Source: Pseudevernia furfuracea (Eukaryota; Ascomycota; Lecanoromycetes; Lecanorales; Parmeliaceae). Taken from it: a DNA stretch of 64,000 nucleotides. This document shows positions 21,908 through 34,100 of this stretch, one piece after another. The notes under the pieces are model-generated. The model saw only the letters and a list, made by a program, of their open reading frames with translations. It searched no databases and was not told where the DNA came from. Position numbers and translations under genes: made by a program. The stretch lies in the NCBI GenBank assembly GCA_022315425.1, contig JAIUPT010000033.1:1984001-2048000 (forward strand). Direction: 5' to 3'. Positions within the stretch are counted from its first letter, which is position 1. Each line of letters starts with the position of its first letter.

Positions 21908-22823
21908 TTTCAAGAGATGGGTTAGGGCGTTGATTAGTACAAAGAGAGTTACTGACAGCTTAGTGTAAGATTCTTTGTGGAGGTGATGCTGAGATATAAG
22001 TTGCAACTGCTGTCACTCGGCTTATCTGAAAGCCGGCGAGCCTCCTTGTATAAGAAAAACGAGAGATATAAGCCCATCTCTCTATTAATTCCATCAACAG
22101 CACGTTGTCTTTATACATGTAGCCGTCTTCAACGCTCTCCAGAAATCATATTCAGAAGAGATGTTAATCACGAATAGATACAGACGTGCTCATATTATTG
22201 ATTATATTAGCTTTCTCTCCAGACGATTTAGATATCGAATAAAGATTCACCATACACAGGCTAAGATCACTTACACCTTTCACATCAACACCTTTTTACA
22301 ACTGAATTCGAAATAACCATCTTACGCTGCCTGGGCTGCGATGGGACATCCTAAAACAATAAACGCAAAGGACGAGCATCCCTCGCCTTCAAGACGAATG
22401 AATAGCTCAAAGTCGAGCGCGTAAGCTTCTTCTGACTGATTTCGAAGTCAATATCAAAACCTTGCAGCGATGGGTTTTTGAGAGAAAGAGAAGTACCTGT
22501 AGAGTACATTGGCTTGGCAATCTAACAGAACACCGCAACACCATGTCACCTGACTCTGAAAGTGGCCCCTCTGACGATCTAGCTGCTTTAGATCCCTGCA
22601 TAAGATCCAGCGCGACATGCTCCGCCTCGCTTCAAGGCTTCGCCCGTCATCACACCACACGGTTCAAGAGGCCGAGTCTCGGCAATGCAGAAAGGGTTTT
22701 GAGTTGGCTTTAATACCTCTTGCTTTCAAAAAGCAGTGCTCGTTTTGTTCCTCGTCTTTGCGACTGACTTCTTGTTGCCCTTGCCCATCTCGTGCATCCC
22801 TTGAGACGTGTAGAGTTGCAATA
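21908..22823. other. Intergenic, 0.9 kb
   Basis: A/T-rich with no recognised gene. The frame of the following gene is open back to 22617, but that part has no coding character and lies before the chosen ATG. Confidence 0.4.
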
Positions 22824-24121
22824 ATGGCCACTACGAGGCCGGCGGCAGCATCTCCAATGCTCCCACTCCCGGACTCCCGGACTCCCGCGATGTCTGTTTC
22901 GGCGACGTCATCAAGAGCCACCCCAAGGCAAGCGACGACTACAATATCCCATCACACTAGGAATCACACGCAAAGGACCAAACCACCTTCGAGATTCGCG
23001 CGTTTGCGATCTTGGATCAGTAGAACAAAGCTGTATCTCGGGGCCGCGATTGGAATTCTGACGCTTATCGTGACTAGTATTTCTTTGCTGCCGTCCTTTT
23101 TAGGAGGCAGATATGGTAAGAAGACTCTGGAGCTCGCACTGTGGACTGCCAGGAAAGACTACGTTGAAGCATGTCAGGAGGTACGTCGCTGGAGTGATAC
23201 AGGCCAGCGGGCGATGGTGGCACTGCCTATCACGCGCGTGCTAAGATTTGTCTTTAGTACCTTAATCATACGAGTGTTGGCTGCCAGCAGGCGTTGGAAA
23301 AAGGACTGCCGCCACCTCCTGGCCTTGATAGATTCGCTGCAAGATCACTCCAAATACTGCAGGAGGAAGTACAGTGGCTGAAGACTCAGCCTGTAGTTCA
23401 CAAATCTGATGAGCATATGCTCTGGCTACGCTTGTGGCTTCAAATTGGGATATTGATGGTTGGCTTGATTGTGACCGGGCAGTGGACCAAACTCAGACAC
23501 TTGTTGAAAAGGCAATTGACCAGACCATCGTATTTGAACCGAGCGCTGGGACTAGACTTTGTCTCCAGGCAACGGGAGCTTAGAGTTGTTCCAGAGCCCG
23601 TACTTTTGAGGCCTCATAGTGTCTCCACTGCGACAACTACTGGGATCAATGTTGAGGAGGGCCGGGTCACCAGGTTACGGCATAGGACTCAGACGTTGGC
23701 TTCCGAGACCAACACAGCGCCAACTCCAGAAGGTCTTGCCGGCGGCCATCTTGCAGCACGAAACCGCGCTGCTGCGCCAGCAGGAAAGCAGCGGGTGGAA
23801 AAAGAGCTCAAAAGACGGCAGAAGGAGCTCAAGAAAAAGGAGAATGAGATCTTGGAGTGGTCAGAATTATGTAATTCACAAGTGAATGAATCTTATCTCG
23901 GTGGTGATTCTTTATCCTTGTTTCCAAGTCCACCTCCGGTCGTGGAAGCTGTCACGACGTTATACATCCCTGGCAATGCTGACGAGTATAAAGACTGGGA
24001 AATATCGAATAAAGATGCGTTTCTTGAAGCGTCGTTGCGCTATGATAAAAGAGAGGATTTTGATATATCTAAATGTTTGAGATTTGAGAGCATAGCAAGC
24101 GACGTGAGAGTATGTGATTGA
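22824..24121 (+). CDS. Two-pass membrane protein of unknown function
   Basis: Two exons, 22824-23180 and probably 23258-24121, giving 406 residues. The N-terminal ~70 residues are Ser/Thr/Pro-rich and end in a basic patch before the first hydrophobic helix (LYLGAAIGILTLIVTSISLL, about 74-93). A short loop with ARKDYVEACQE, the splice, an N-glycosylation sequon and CQQALEKGLPPPP follow, then a second helix (LRLWLQIGILMVGLIVTG). The C-terminal half is polar, with a Lys/Glu-rich coiled-coil-like stretch (KQRVEKELKRRQKELKKKENEI). The arrangement basic patch, TM, short Cys-containing loop with LPPPP, TM, long tail occurs in many uncharacterised fungal proteins. Acceptors at 23287 or 23290 are also in frame and would drop ten or eleven residues from the loop. 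Confidence 0.72.
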
Positions 24122-25850
24122 AATTGACGTAAACGTATATTAAACGAGAAAAAAGCTCTTAAGCGAGCAAAAGGGTTGAATGGCGTCGTGACCCATTCTG
24201 CATGATCTGTTCATTCTGAGAAGCGAAACACAAGAAAACGACATTTGAGGGAAAAAAGCTCATATCGTCTGAATCGATTCGTGAGTCTGAACGAGTTCGA
24301 GGATCTAAACAGGTTCGATGATGCTAGAACATACTGACTGTTGGGATTGAGAATTTGGTTGAAGACTCCGATCAACTGCCAATAGTCCAGATCAACGGAC
24401 CAACCTCGAGCGTCCTCTCACCTTACATTGTTGAGATTCTTTGAGTGCCATCTTGTCGAAAATAAATGTAGATCAAGGACTTTGAGCATATAGAAAACTT
24501 TGATGAACGCTTTTGACGTGTGCAAAATATATACGCAGTGTAGACATTGATTCCTGCTCACAAGCTGCTGCGAAATTCCAGAAATCTCTTGGAGCAGCAA
24601 AACCCTGCGCGAGACTCTTTAGCAACTTCGAGAGTAACGAGCCAGAAGAGTATCACGGAATCATAGGTAACGGACAAGTATAAGAGTAGGAGAACAAACT
24701 ACTGTTCCAGGAGAAGAAAGTACTGCAGGGCAGAAAGACGTGCTTGGGTCATATCCAAGCTTCTACCCACCATCATGAGCAGAGCGAGTAAAAAAACTAC
24801 AACTAATACGCGTGTTTATGGCCGTTGGCGCTTCGCTGGACTTGCTTTCATCAGCTGGCTGACTCGCTAATCACAGAACCAGTCAGAGGAAGAAAATGAC
24901 GATGTCAAATATTGATTGTGTTGCAGAAGGATGTCGATTATTCTACATGCCCGCAGGGCAGAAATGTGCGGAGCCAAGCCGCGCTAAGCCTAATTGGGCT
25001 GAGTCCTCTGAGGAGGCCTTGGCGTACCGTGACAGAACCAGCATAATAAAAGTCGTACAGATCACAAGTAATAGTCATGCATATAGGGAAAGTTTTAGTC
25101 TCTCAAAACTTCACCGAAAAACCAAAGAGAAAAAAGAAGGCTTCCTTTCTTTTTATTTACGTATATATTTATGAATATCGACCGTCATGGATTGGCTCTT
25201 TATTTGAGAGAATATTGAATCAGATAAATGATGAATCGTTTGGGATTATTCGTTGGTGAATGTCATTTTTTTTCGGGCGATGGGCCTGAAATGATCGTCC
25301 TTTTATGTATGATTTATGACCCATGCTCTTGCACGCAAAAGAAGATGGTGACTTTCCCCATCCACAGTCCATGATGTGTGATCAGAATCGAATATCTTTC
25401 GCTGTCAGCCTCAAGCCCTGACCAGAAGCTATCTCAAGACGCAGCACACTAGGTATAGTCCACGAGTTTAAGCGCTTCTAAATCTCTCGGCTCAGTACCT
25501 GCATGTCTAATGTTTGTCCATGTGCTTTTGATAATATTCATTTTTGGGACACAGAGAAAAAGAACGGAACGCAGGCAAAGAAGGGTGTCGAATACCAAGA
25601 GAAAGAAACATTCGACGCAGTGCTTGGTCCTTGACAATTGTAGAGGCATGCATGAGTGTTGATGGAGCTCTGATTTTTGTCCTAGTGTCAATCATCGTCC
25701 GCCGTATCGAAGTCCAAGATGCGTCCCGTCTCCGCGCGGCGGCCGGCAAGACAGTATGTATTCCAGAAACCTGGGCCGCAATGGGAGGCAACTCTTCCGG
25801 TTTTCAAATGTCGCCCTTGCCACGCCTGACCTCATCCCTTGTCGTGCAGT

Positions 25851-26123
25851 GCAATGCAATGCAATGCAATGCAGAGAAGAGAGAGTCCTTGATATGTATG
25901 AGAGCGTGTGGCGTTTCAGTTGTTTCAGCCCAAGCTTACTCGTACCGTACCGGCCTCGTAGACCGCACCCACCCACCCAGCCACCCCCTTTCCAAAAAAA
26001 AAAAAAAAAAAAAAAAGACAACCAATTCAAAGACCAAACAACAAAACCCCCCCCCCTTTTGTTCTCCGTAGAGTGTAGTGCAATCGGGTCCCCAATTTCC
26101 AGCATTCTCGGCCCCCCCCCCCC
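25851..26123. repeat. Cluster of simple repeats: GCAAT units, A23, C10, C12
   Basis: Seen directly: GCAAT repeated about four times at 25851-25873, a run of 23 A at 25994-26016, a run of 10 C at 26047-26056 and a run of 12 C at 26112-26123. Runs of this kind vary in length by slippage. Confidence 0.9.
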
Positions 26124-26552
26124 TTTTCAACAGGACACTGCACCCTACATGTGTGAGAAAGAAACCCCGGAGCTTTTTCAACGTGGGCGACTTTTTTTTC
26201 CCTTCTTTGCAGAGCAGAGTGGAGCAGAGCAGAGCGGATCCACCCTCGTCTGTCTACAGTAAAAGGGTTGGCTGGCTCCGTGGGAAAAGGAAGGAAGGAA
26301 ATGAAGGCGAATTTTTCACCCATCGATGCTCCGAATCTCTGTGAGAGTGGTGGTCCGGTTGGGGACGGGCGGGGAATCAATCAATCAGAGGGAATGAAGA
26401 TACGAGTAGATGGAGCCATCCTCATCTGGACGGGTTTCGGACTCGAACTTCTTTCGGACGCGAGCGCGCGCTACTAGTGTACTTAGTCCACTCGCGATGA
26501 GGTGAGGTGAGTGGCCTTTTTCTTTCTTTTTTTTTTTCAAACACGAACGGAC

Positions 26553-26576
26553 GAATGAATGAATGAATGAATGAAT
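26553..26576. repeat. GAAT tetranucleotide microsatellite
   Basis: Six consecutive GAAT units. It is followed within 60 bases by short CTAC/TACC repeats (26606-26630), and a TTC run lies at about 26820-26840. Confidence 0.9.
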
Positions 26577-27335
26577 GCGGAGGGGTTCGATTGTCGACGT
26601 TCTACCTACCTGCCGACCTACCTACCTACCTTATCTCAGACTTTACTCAGGACCTCACTTTTCAACAACCCCCTTCAGATAAACTCCGCTTTGATGGTGG
26701 TACGTACATACGGGATCGAGTTTGTGATTTTTGCCGAGAGCTGATTTTGTCGTTTCCGCTTGTCTCACTTTACGTAGGAACAAAGCATATATATGAGTAG
26801 GTAGGTTATTTTCTTCACAGCTTCTTCTTCTTCTTCTTCTTCCCCCACTGCACTATCTTGGCCCGAGCCCATTTCGGAGACGTGACTCTCTTGGTTTCGT
26901 TTGTTTGTCTGCAAAAATCTATGAAGGGCTCGTTTGGATGGACAGTCATGGGGCTTTGGGATCGGTGGCTGGGACAATTTTGCATGCTGTAGCGTCTCTT
27001 GGGGTTGCGTGTGCGTAGGGTGATGCATTAGCGTGAGGATTTGCACTTTGCACTCGGCGGTTTGCAAAGCGCAAGTATCTGCACACTGTGCTTGTGTTTT
27101 GGTCTGGACTCCTGGCACCTTGCGTTTTCTCTTGACGCGTCAATACCGCCTCGTGAGGTATCGATTGACACGAGGAACTCGAATCAACACAATAGGCACC
27201 TCACATGATACTGAACCGGAAGCTATGAAGGTGTGCGATTTCGACGTTCCTATGTCCAATGATGATCCTTTTACTTCATGCTATATACAGTAATCTATGA
27301 CCTCATCAACATTTTCTTACCTTACAATTTTCTTT

Positions 27336-28743
27336 TCAAACGGCGGGACCAGCACCCCCAACACTAGTCCGATATACCTTATAAGGTAGGCTAGCCTTCG
27401 TAATATCATTTCTTTGATAGGTCCCCTGAAGTGGGAGTTGGTTGGTAGTGAACCACAGGTACCCATTTTCGATGCACATGCTGTCCGGCCACTGTATATC
27501 CGCGCTCCTGACAAAGGGCACTACCTCGATATCTGAAGCGGGTATGACACCTGTATTGGTATGGTTCGTGCTGGATGCGTTGAGGCCGTTTAGCATCGTC
27601 ATATTCGTGAGGGAGGAAATGGAGGTGTTGAAGTAGGTGATGGAGTTCTGCTCTGCGGTGCCCATATAGACACGGCCTTGGTCATCGGCAGTGAAGCCTT
27701 CCAGATAGCTGCCTACTTGGCCAATAGACTCCACTGCGTTGAGGATCTCGGTATCTGTTAGACTGGGGTTAGCTAGTACTGTCTGGTTGATCTGATATAA
27801 TCTGCGAGACGCCAGAGGTGCAAAGTAGAGATTTCCGTTTGCGAGCGCAATGCCATCTGAGCCGATGTCGACGTGGGAGCGCTGGGTCCCTTTCCATTGG
27901 TAGAATGGCGTTCCATCGAATGATCCGACGAACAACTGGTCTGCAGCCACGACGGAGGTATTGAAGAGGCGACGGGTGTATGTGTGGGAGGCGAGATCGA
28001 TGATGATCAGGGAGCCTTGTTCGTCAGTGAGAAAGGCAACGCCGGCGGTAGACATGGAGAGGTTGAAGCGGACGTCGTTGATGCTGTATGCTTCCGTCAG
28101 AACATGTTCCTGGGGAAAGGGTTTTGAGATGTAAGAGGGGAAGGGAAAGATACCTCGTGCCGTTGGCGGAGATGGAGTATGGCAGCACGTAGTTATCAAT
28201 CATTTCGTTCGTCGTCAGGTTGAAAGACATGATTTTTGCCCCGTACTCCACCGCATTCATCTGGCCTGGTCCCGCACCGGTATCTAGCGCCCATATTCTC
28301 TGCGCCGAATCTATTACCACGCTCTGGATATTGACAAAGCAAGTTGAGACGTTCTGGCCTGGCTGACATGTCTGTATGCTGGCATTGGGGTATGCAACTG
28401 TGGTATTGAAGCTGTCTGCTAGACCCAGCGTGACATCGTTGCTTGAGGCGGAGCGTGGGAAATTGATGAAGATGCGATTTTCTTGGTCAACGGCGACGCC
28501 GGTAGGGAAAGTGGTGAGGTTGTAGATTTCGTGGACGACTTGGAGGTAGGGGCCGTCTGTTGTAAAGTTGTTGGGGGAAGAAGGCTGGGTGAAAGAGGTA
28601 AGATTCTGTGGGGTGAAAGGCGAGGCTGTTGATGATGGGTAGGCAGAGAAGGTGTTCGGGGAAGAGAGAATGGCGAGGGAGTGAGTGGCGGCTAATGCTG
28701 AGATGAAGAGGGGTGCAGGCGTACGAGTGGTAAAAAGAAGCAT
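27336..28743 (-). CDS. Secreted yellow/major-royal-jelly-type protein
   Basis: Two exons, 28743-28154 and 28083-27336, giving 445 residues. The intron (GTATCT, CTGAC branch site, CATACAG) is phase 2 and restores INDVRFNLS. After a signal peptide (about residues 1-25) come the segments typical of the MRJP/yellow beta-propeller family: FPTGVAVDQENRIFINFPR, VNIQSVVIDSAQRIWALDTG, INDVRFNL, AGVAFLTDEQGSLIIIDL, SDGIALANGNLYFAPLASRRLY, GSYLEGFTADDQGRVYMGT, and near the end IQWPDSMCIENGYLWFTTNQL. Ten or more N-glycosylation sequons fit secretion. Members occur scattered in bacteria, fungi and insects; biochemical roles in fungi are largely unknown, with lactonase-like or ligand-binding functions proposed. 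Length fits the family (about 400-450). Confidence 0.85.
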
Positions 28744-29575
28744 TATGACGTCTGTTGAAGCTGGGAGGAATGTGGCAGGTACGTTGAAGATGAGAGGAAG
28801 AAGGGGACAAGGACGAGAGGGAGAGGGAGAGGAAGAGGAAGAGAAAGAGATATAGAGAGGTTTTTCCTACCTTACAAGTAGCATACTGAACATGCCATCA
28901 CTATTACGACAGCATGAGGCTGTAGAATAGCAAAATAGTAGAAGAGGAAGCGCACTATTATTGCTGCATTCATGACGAAATGAAAAGAATAAATGGAAAC
29001 AGTTAAGCCCGGATTGAGGTGGAAATAGGCTAAATTGCCCGGTCTTGGCATGCTGGTATGCTCAAATACTAGCTCGGACGAAGTATGATCCGCCTCCTCA
29101 CGCAACAATGAGATGATTGTCAATGAAAAGTCAGTCAGTCAGTCAATCCTGCTCCAATCCTAATCCCCCTCTGGAGCATGCTTGTTTCCCGTTGGCCGAG
29201 TGGATTCATGCCCCGCGCATATACGGGGCCGATGGACATCACTGGCTAGAGTACGTAGGGCCCGGCCCTCCGATGTAGGAAATACACACACACACGGGGC
29301 CGAACAAATAAAATTAAAAACGATGGTGGCCGAGTGCTAGCAGCCCTGACACTATATAGATCTATACTCTTATGATATGTCCTTGACAGATAAACGGATA
29401 CCGTAGTGTACATGATCTTTCCCAAAAAGAAAAGGATTGCCGGTATTCTACAAATAGGAATCCAATGAATAGGAATATGGATTCTTATCAAAGCTTGTTG
29501 GCAGTGAGGCGGCTCGTGCAGACTATCAACTGGGCAAGTTGGGCGTATCCAACCCCAATCGGTCTCTCTACTCGC
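28744..29575. other. Intergenic, 0.8 kb
   Basis: No gene is recognised. A purine-rich run (gagagggagagggagaggaagagg...) at about 28813-28850 lies just upstream of the yellow-type gene and is a likely promoter/leader pyrimidine tract on its strand. A short CA repeat is at 29285-29297. Confidence 0.45.
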
Positions 29576-30430
29576 CTATCCCCCAACGTTTTGCATTTGA
29601 ATCTGGTTCTGGATTTGCATCTGAATCTGCATCTGAATCTGGTTCTGGATTTGCGCTTGAACCTGCATCTGAATCTGGTTCTGAATCTGGATCTGAGCCT
29701 GGGTTTGCATCTGGTTCTGGACCTGCGCCTGCATCTGCGCGGTCATCTGGGACTGCATCTTCAGCAGGAACTCCAGGGGCGGGGGCATCAAGGACTGCGT
29801 CTTCTGGTACCGGGTTTTCGTGTTGGATATGAACCAGGGGTAGTCGGCTGCTTTGCTGGCCAGAATTTGTTCCGCCAGCATGCGGAGGAAGTGTTGACAG
29901 TTCTTCCACAAGAGGTGATACTCTCCGAAACTTTGAGATACGGACTCGCATGCAAGGCCGACTTCTTCCTTAGTCTTGGTAGTCCATCCGATCAAGCAGA
30001 CGTAGAAGCCGTCTGCGTCAGGCAGGCTGCGCTCAGCCAGTGCTGCTTTTCTTTTCTCTTCGTCGATGGTGAAAGGCGTCACGTGGTAGGTGAACTTTGA
30101 CTCTCCCGGGCGTTCTTCCCCGTTCCCCTCCCTGACATTCTCACTGCGGCGCAGCTCATACTTGTTGCCGTGCGTCATAATGACCCAGTGTCTCAAACGA
30201 CCGTTGTATATATACCGAGAGAACCACACCTGTTGGCCTTTGGTGTGATCTTCTTCCTCCCTAAGGCGCCGCTCGACATCTGGTTGCATGGCTTTCAACC
30301 GCTTCTCCCTGTACCGCACCATCCGATTCGAGTTCATCGCCCGCTGTCCACGCTTCGTCTGTGCGAACTTTGCCATTCGTTTCTCTTTCCTCCTCTTATC
30401 GGCTTCTAAGCAGCTAAGTACAGGGCCCAT
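29576..30430 (-). CDS. Possible PPPDE-like or uncharacterised protein with Gln/Met/Ile repeat tail
   Basis: Intronless, 284 residues. The start MGPVLSC fits an N-myristoylation consensus (Gly2, Ser6) with an adjacent palmitoylatable Cys7; this is inference. A strongly basic, Arg/Lys-rich segment follows (residues 11-60), then a globular region with WVIMTHGNKYELRR, YVCLIGWTTKTKEEV and YHLLWKNCQHFLRMLAEQI. The His early and the NCQ..L motif late resemble the His/Cys spacing of LRAT/PPPDE-type thiol proteins, and I know similar fungal proteins with this NCQ motif, but the catalytic role is not established. The last 65 residues are almost only Gln, Met, Ile, Asn and Ala in 2-residue periodicity (QMQIQNQIQMQ), encoded by a degenerate 6-24 base repeat. 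Confidence 0.68.
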   Translation of the reverse strand: MGPVLSCLEADKRRKEKRMAKFAQTKRGQRAMNSNRMVRYREKRLKAMQPDVERRLREEEDHTKGQQVWFSRYIYNGRLRHWVIMTHGNKYELRRSENVREGNGEERPGESKFTYHVTPFTIDEEKRKAALAERSLPDADGFYVCLIGWTTKTKEEVGLACESVSQSFGEYHLLWKNCQHFLRMLAEQILASKAADYPWFISNTKTRYQKTQSLMPPPLEFLLKMQSQMTAQMQAQVQNQMQTQAQIQIQNQIQMQVQAQIQNQIQMQIQMQIQNQIQMQNVGG

Positions 30431-31171
30431 TGTTGCTTCTGGTCTTTTGAGATGGATGCCAGATAGTCACTGGGAAAAGAGGGTAGTCGTCGAAGCTCAC
30501 TGGAGAATCGCAAAGCGTTTGCAGAGAGCTTCACCTGTCAGCCCCTCCACTGATTTTCTTAACTCCGGGGTCTAGATTCAGGGCCTTTCGGGAGGCATAA
30601 GGTAGGTGACGAGGGGTCTAGCCAACACGGAACTAGCCTATGCTTGGCCCACAGTAGATATTGGTCATCCTCTACCTCTGGACCACTGTCTTTGGTGTCT
30701 TCCATTTCTATAGGTACCCAGTGTTGTTGTTGTCGAATTCTTACACGGAGGGGCTATGACGCTGATTTGGTGCATTGCCACTAGAGTAGCGGTCCCCTGC
30801 TACCTCTGTAGCTAGCAACTTTAGAGAGATTCAATGTATGCAACTTTTACACCTTATAAAGGACCTTGGTCGTGTGAAAACTCCTTCAGCGGTACCTGTT
30901 CTTGGCATGCTGCTATCATTGCGGACGCATACATGTAGACGATAGTATATAGCCGGGCTGTTGCCCATGAATGAAAAAGACAGTCAATCCTGCTGGGATC
31001 ACGCTGCATCTACTCCGATTTGGACGTGGTTAGAGGCCAGTAAAGCTCATCTGAACATGTAAGTATGATGGATGGACTGCACTCTATATATTCCGTGTAT
31101 GGACCCTTTCTCGCGATTCTCTCGTCGTTTCATTGGCGCGCTCTGCATTCTCCTTCCCATCGTAGTAGCCA
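30431..31171. other. Intergenic, 0.7 kb
   Basis: No gene is recognised. The reductase gene's 3' end lies to its right and the upstream region of the repeat-tail gene to its left. Confidence 0.45.
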
Positions 31172-34100
31172 CTACCCACCGCCACCCCTCCCAACCATCT
31201 TCAACGCCTCCTTCTGCATCTCTCCAATCGCGATCTCTGGTAGATTCATCCCCTCCGTCGCCCCTTGTGGCCGGCGGATAAAGCCAATCTCAGCCATGAA
31301 ACCCAGGTAAGCGCCCACAGTCTCTTGCGTGACTTCAACCTGGGTGTCCTTCTCGTCAACGCCATTCGCTCTCAGCACGGCCTGCGCTTTAGTATCGTCT
31401 AAATCTCTGGATTTCGTATCGGACGGCAGGTCAGCTGTCACCCAATCGAAGAGCGGAAGCAGCGCATGCGGTTCTCTTTGGTCTTGCGTTTCCGAGGAGA
31501 CGTATTGCTCGAGGGCTGAACGCCACTCTGAATAAGGTACCATTGGCGCGCTGTATCCATATTTTTGTAACGTTTCGAGGAAAGCGTTGAAGCCCAGTGG
31601 CGGAGATGGCGTGACGTGCACGACTCCAACGCCTTGCTGCAGCGGTGGATACAATGAAGACGCCACTACGATGCTGGCGCAGTGGTCGACAGGAACGAGG
31701 TTAACAGTATTGCTACCTAGGTCCGGACGGCAGGCTAGCTGGATACTCCCTTTGAGCATGCGTAGCAGAAAGTCGTCGGTGGGGCCGATGCCTGTAGATG
31801 GGTTGCCCGTTATGTAGCCTGGCCTGACAACCGTACCTCGCAATCCTCGCAGTCCGGCTTCGCGCATGAGGGATTCGGAGACGTATTTCGACTGCGCGTA
31901 GCCGGTTGCGAGACCCTTGCGAGAGCCGTCTAGGGGGTCGCTTTCTGAGATTGGGGTGGTGAGGGAGGCGTAGTGGGCTGTGTCGAGGACGGCGGTCGAA
32001 GAGACGAAGGTCATGTGCTTGGGTTTGCCGGTGGAGCAGAGGGCAAGGCAGGCGAGGGTGCTGAGGACGTTGGTGGGTTTGAGGGTTGTGTAGGTGTAGA
32101 TCCAGTGAACGCGTGCTCCGTTGTGGACAATTACGTCCACAGTGTTCTCGAGCATGTACCATACGTCGAGGCTGAGGCCTAGGTTTTCTTTTGAGATATC
32201 TGACGGTATGCATTTCAGTCGCGATTCCCAGGAGTCGGACCAGGTGCCGTATGCTGTGCAGGCAGTCTTGACACGCGCGAGGGCTTCAGATGATGATTTG
32301 GCTCGGACTAGCGCGATGATTCTCATTCCGTCGTTGCGATTAAGGATGTTCTCGAGTATGGAAACACCCAGAAATCCAGTTGCCCCTGTCACTAATATGG
32401 TTTCTGGCTTTACAAGCCCTGTTGGAAACGCAGACGGCAGGCTCTTAGCCTTTAGTACCTCGCCATCAAGCGCATAGTCCATCTCAGGTGGCGCACTGTC
32501 AGCCTTTTGTTCCCCGTCCTCTCGAGCCTCTAGTGCAGCAGCTATGACACTAGAGAAATCCCGCAGTGTTGGATTCTGGAACAGAGTATTCATGGAGATA
32601 CCGATCATTGCCCAGCGCTTGATGTCAAATAGAACCTCCTGCGCCCTCAGACTATGACCACCGCTGTCGATGAAACCATCATCAAGGTCGATGGTCTCCG
32701 CGGGAACACCTATCCGTGAAGCCCATATTTGGCCTACAGTCCTTTGTGTGTCTGTCCAGTGAGATCTCGCCATACTGCCCGCTGAAGCAGCTGTGGCGAG
32801 CATGGCGGCGTCTGGATAAGGTAGAATATTTTTGTCGACTTTGTAATTTGGTGTCAGAGGTAGCTTTCTCAATGGGATCACCATGCTTGGTACGGCGTAT
32901 GAGGCAACTTTCGTTCTCAATGTAGCTCTTACGTCTTCTCTCAGTAGACGGAACCGCTTCAGCATACCTACCATGGTATCATCTTCTGTACCGTCCAGTT
33001 GGCCTTTCTTTTCTAGCCACGACGTCCATTCCTTCATGTCCGGCACCACATAAGACACAAGCGTAGGCTCTTCGTCTTTGTCCCTTCTGACCAGAGTAAC
33101 GTTTTCCCTTACCAACGGATGCTGCGAAATATACGTGTCAATCTCCCCAAGCTCTAGCCCTACGCACATTTCGAAGTCAGTATTGCTCAGTAGAGGTACG
33201 ATACGTGATCTGATGAGACAGGGTTTGTAGCACAAGATTTGCTGGAAATAGAGAAGAATAAATCCAAAATGTGCGTACTAAATCCACGTATCTTGACCTG
33301 GTTGTCTGCTCGACTTCATTCGGTTGATCAGTAGCTTTCTAGAGCCAGGAAAGAATGACTCTCACCCAGTACATTCGACAACTCCACCCTCAGTATATCG
33401 TCCAAGATCGCCTGACCTATATAGTCGATCTCTAGGACCTTTCCAGAACTTGCGCCACGCCTCCTCCTGACCGGCAGAGTCCAAGCTCTGTTCACCTTCT
33501 CGCCACATATTTGGGTCCTTGAGAAAAAAATTCGGTATGAACTTCTTCTTGTTTAGGTCATCATCGCCCAGATAGCCCTCAGCGAGACCTCCCGCGCGTA
33601 CGAAGATCTCTCCCGAGCCCTTTTCCATAAGTCGAGGTTTACCTTGCTCCAGAGATGCACGGTCGACAACGAGTAGTTGCACATTTTTCATACCTCTGCC
33701 GGCTGGAATGACGTCGGGCATGCGGCTCAAATATTCTGAGTCCTCATTTCGAGGAGGTAATGCATAATAACTAACGGCCCGCTGGGTCTCCGTTGTACTT
33801 TATGAATTCAGGGTTAGTGGTATACTTTTGAGGAAGAAAAATGGGCTTCGGAACATTTCTAAGGGGTAAGAGTTCTCGAAGAATGCCTCAGGTCTTCAAA
33901 CCAGGTCACGACAGGGAAGTGATTCAATGAAAATCATGACTGACCCAAACATGTTTATGATCCTACAATTAGGGGCCAACGCTTGGAGTAGCCGACAGTC
34001 ACGCTTTATGAGTTGATCGCCCACAAAGAATGCATTTCGAAGGGATGGGAACTCAGCACTGGCGCCACCAACAAGGATCTGGCCCATTGCTGGCGTCAAG

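Larger units (their letters stand above)
24122..27335. other. Gene-poor 3.2-kb region rich in homopolymers and microsatellites
   Basis: No gene is recognised in either strand; the frames present are short, overlap on both strands and are built on low-complexity DNA. The left 1.4 kb is A/T-rich. From about 25.8 kb there are dense simple repeats, listed separately. The promoter of any unseen transcript cannot be judged. Confidence 0.5.

Noticed and set aside
24896..25174. 92-residue frame in the gene desert
   Set aside because: Composition follows the A/T-rich DNA, and no motif or splice partner was found.
29465..30100. Plus-strand frames over the Gln-rich repeat (Ser/Glu/Gly-rich and Leu/His-rich)
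   Set aside because: They are by-products of the repeat. The minus frame has a globular domain outside the repeat and is the better candidate.
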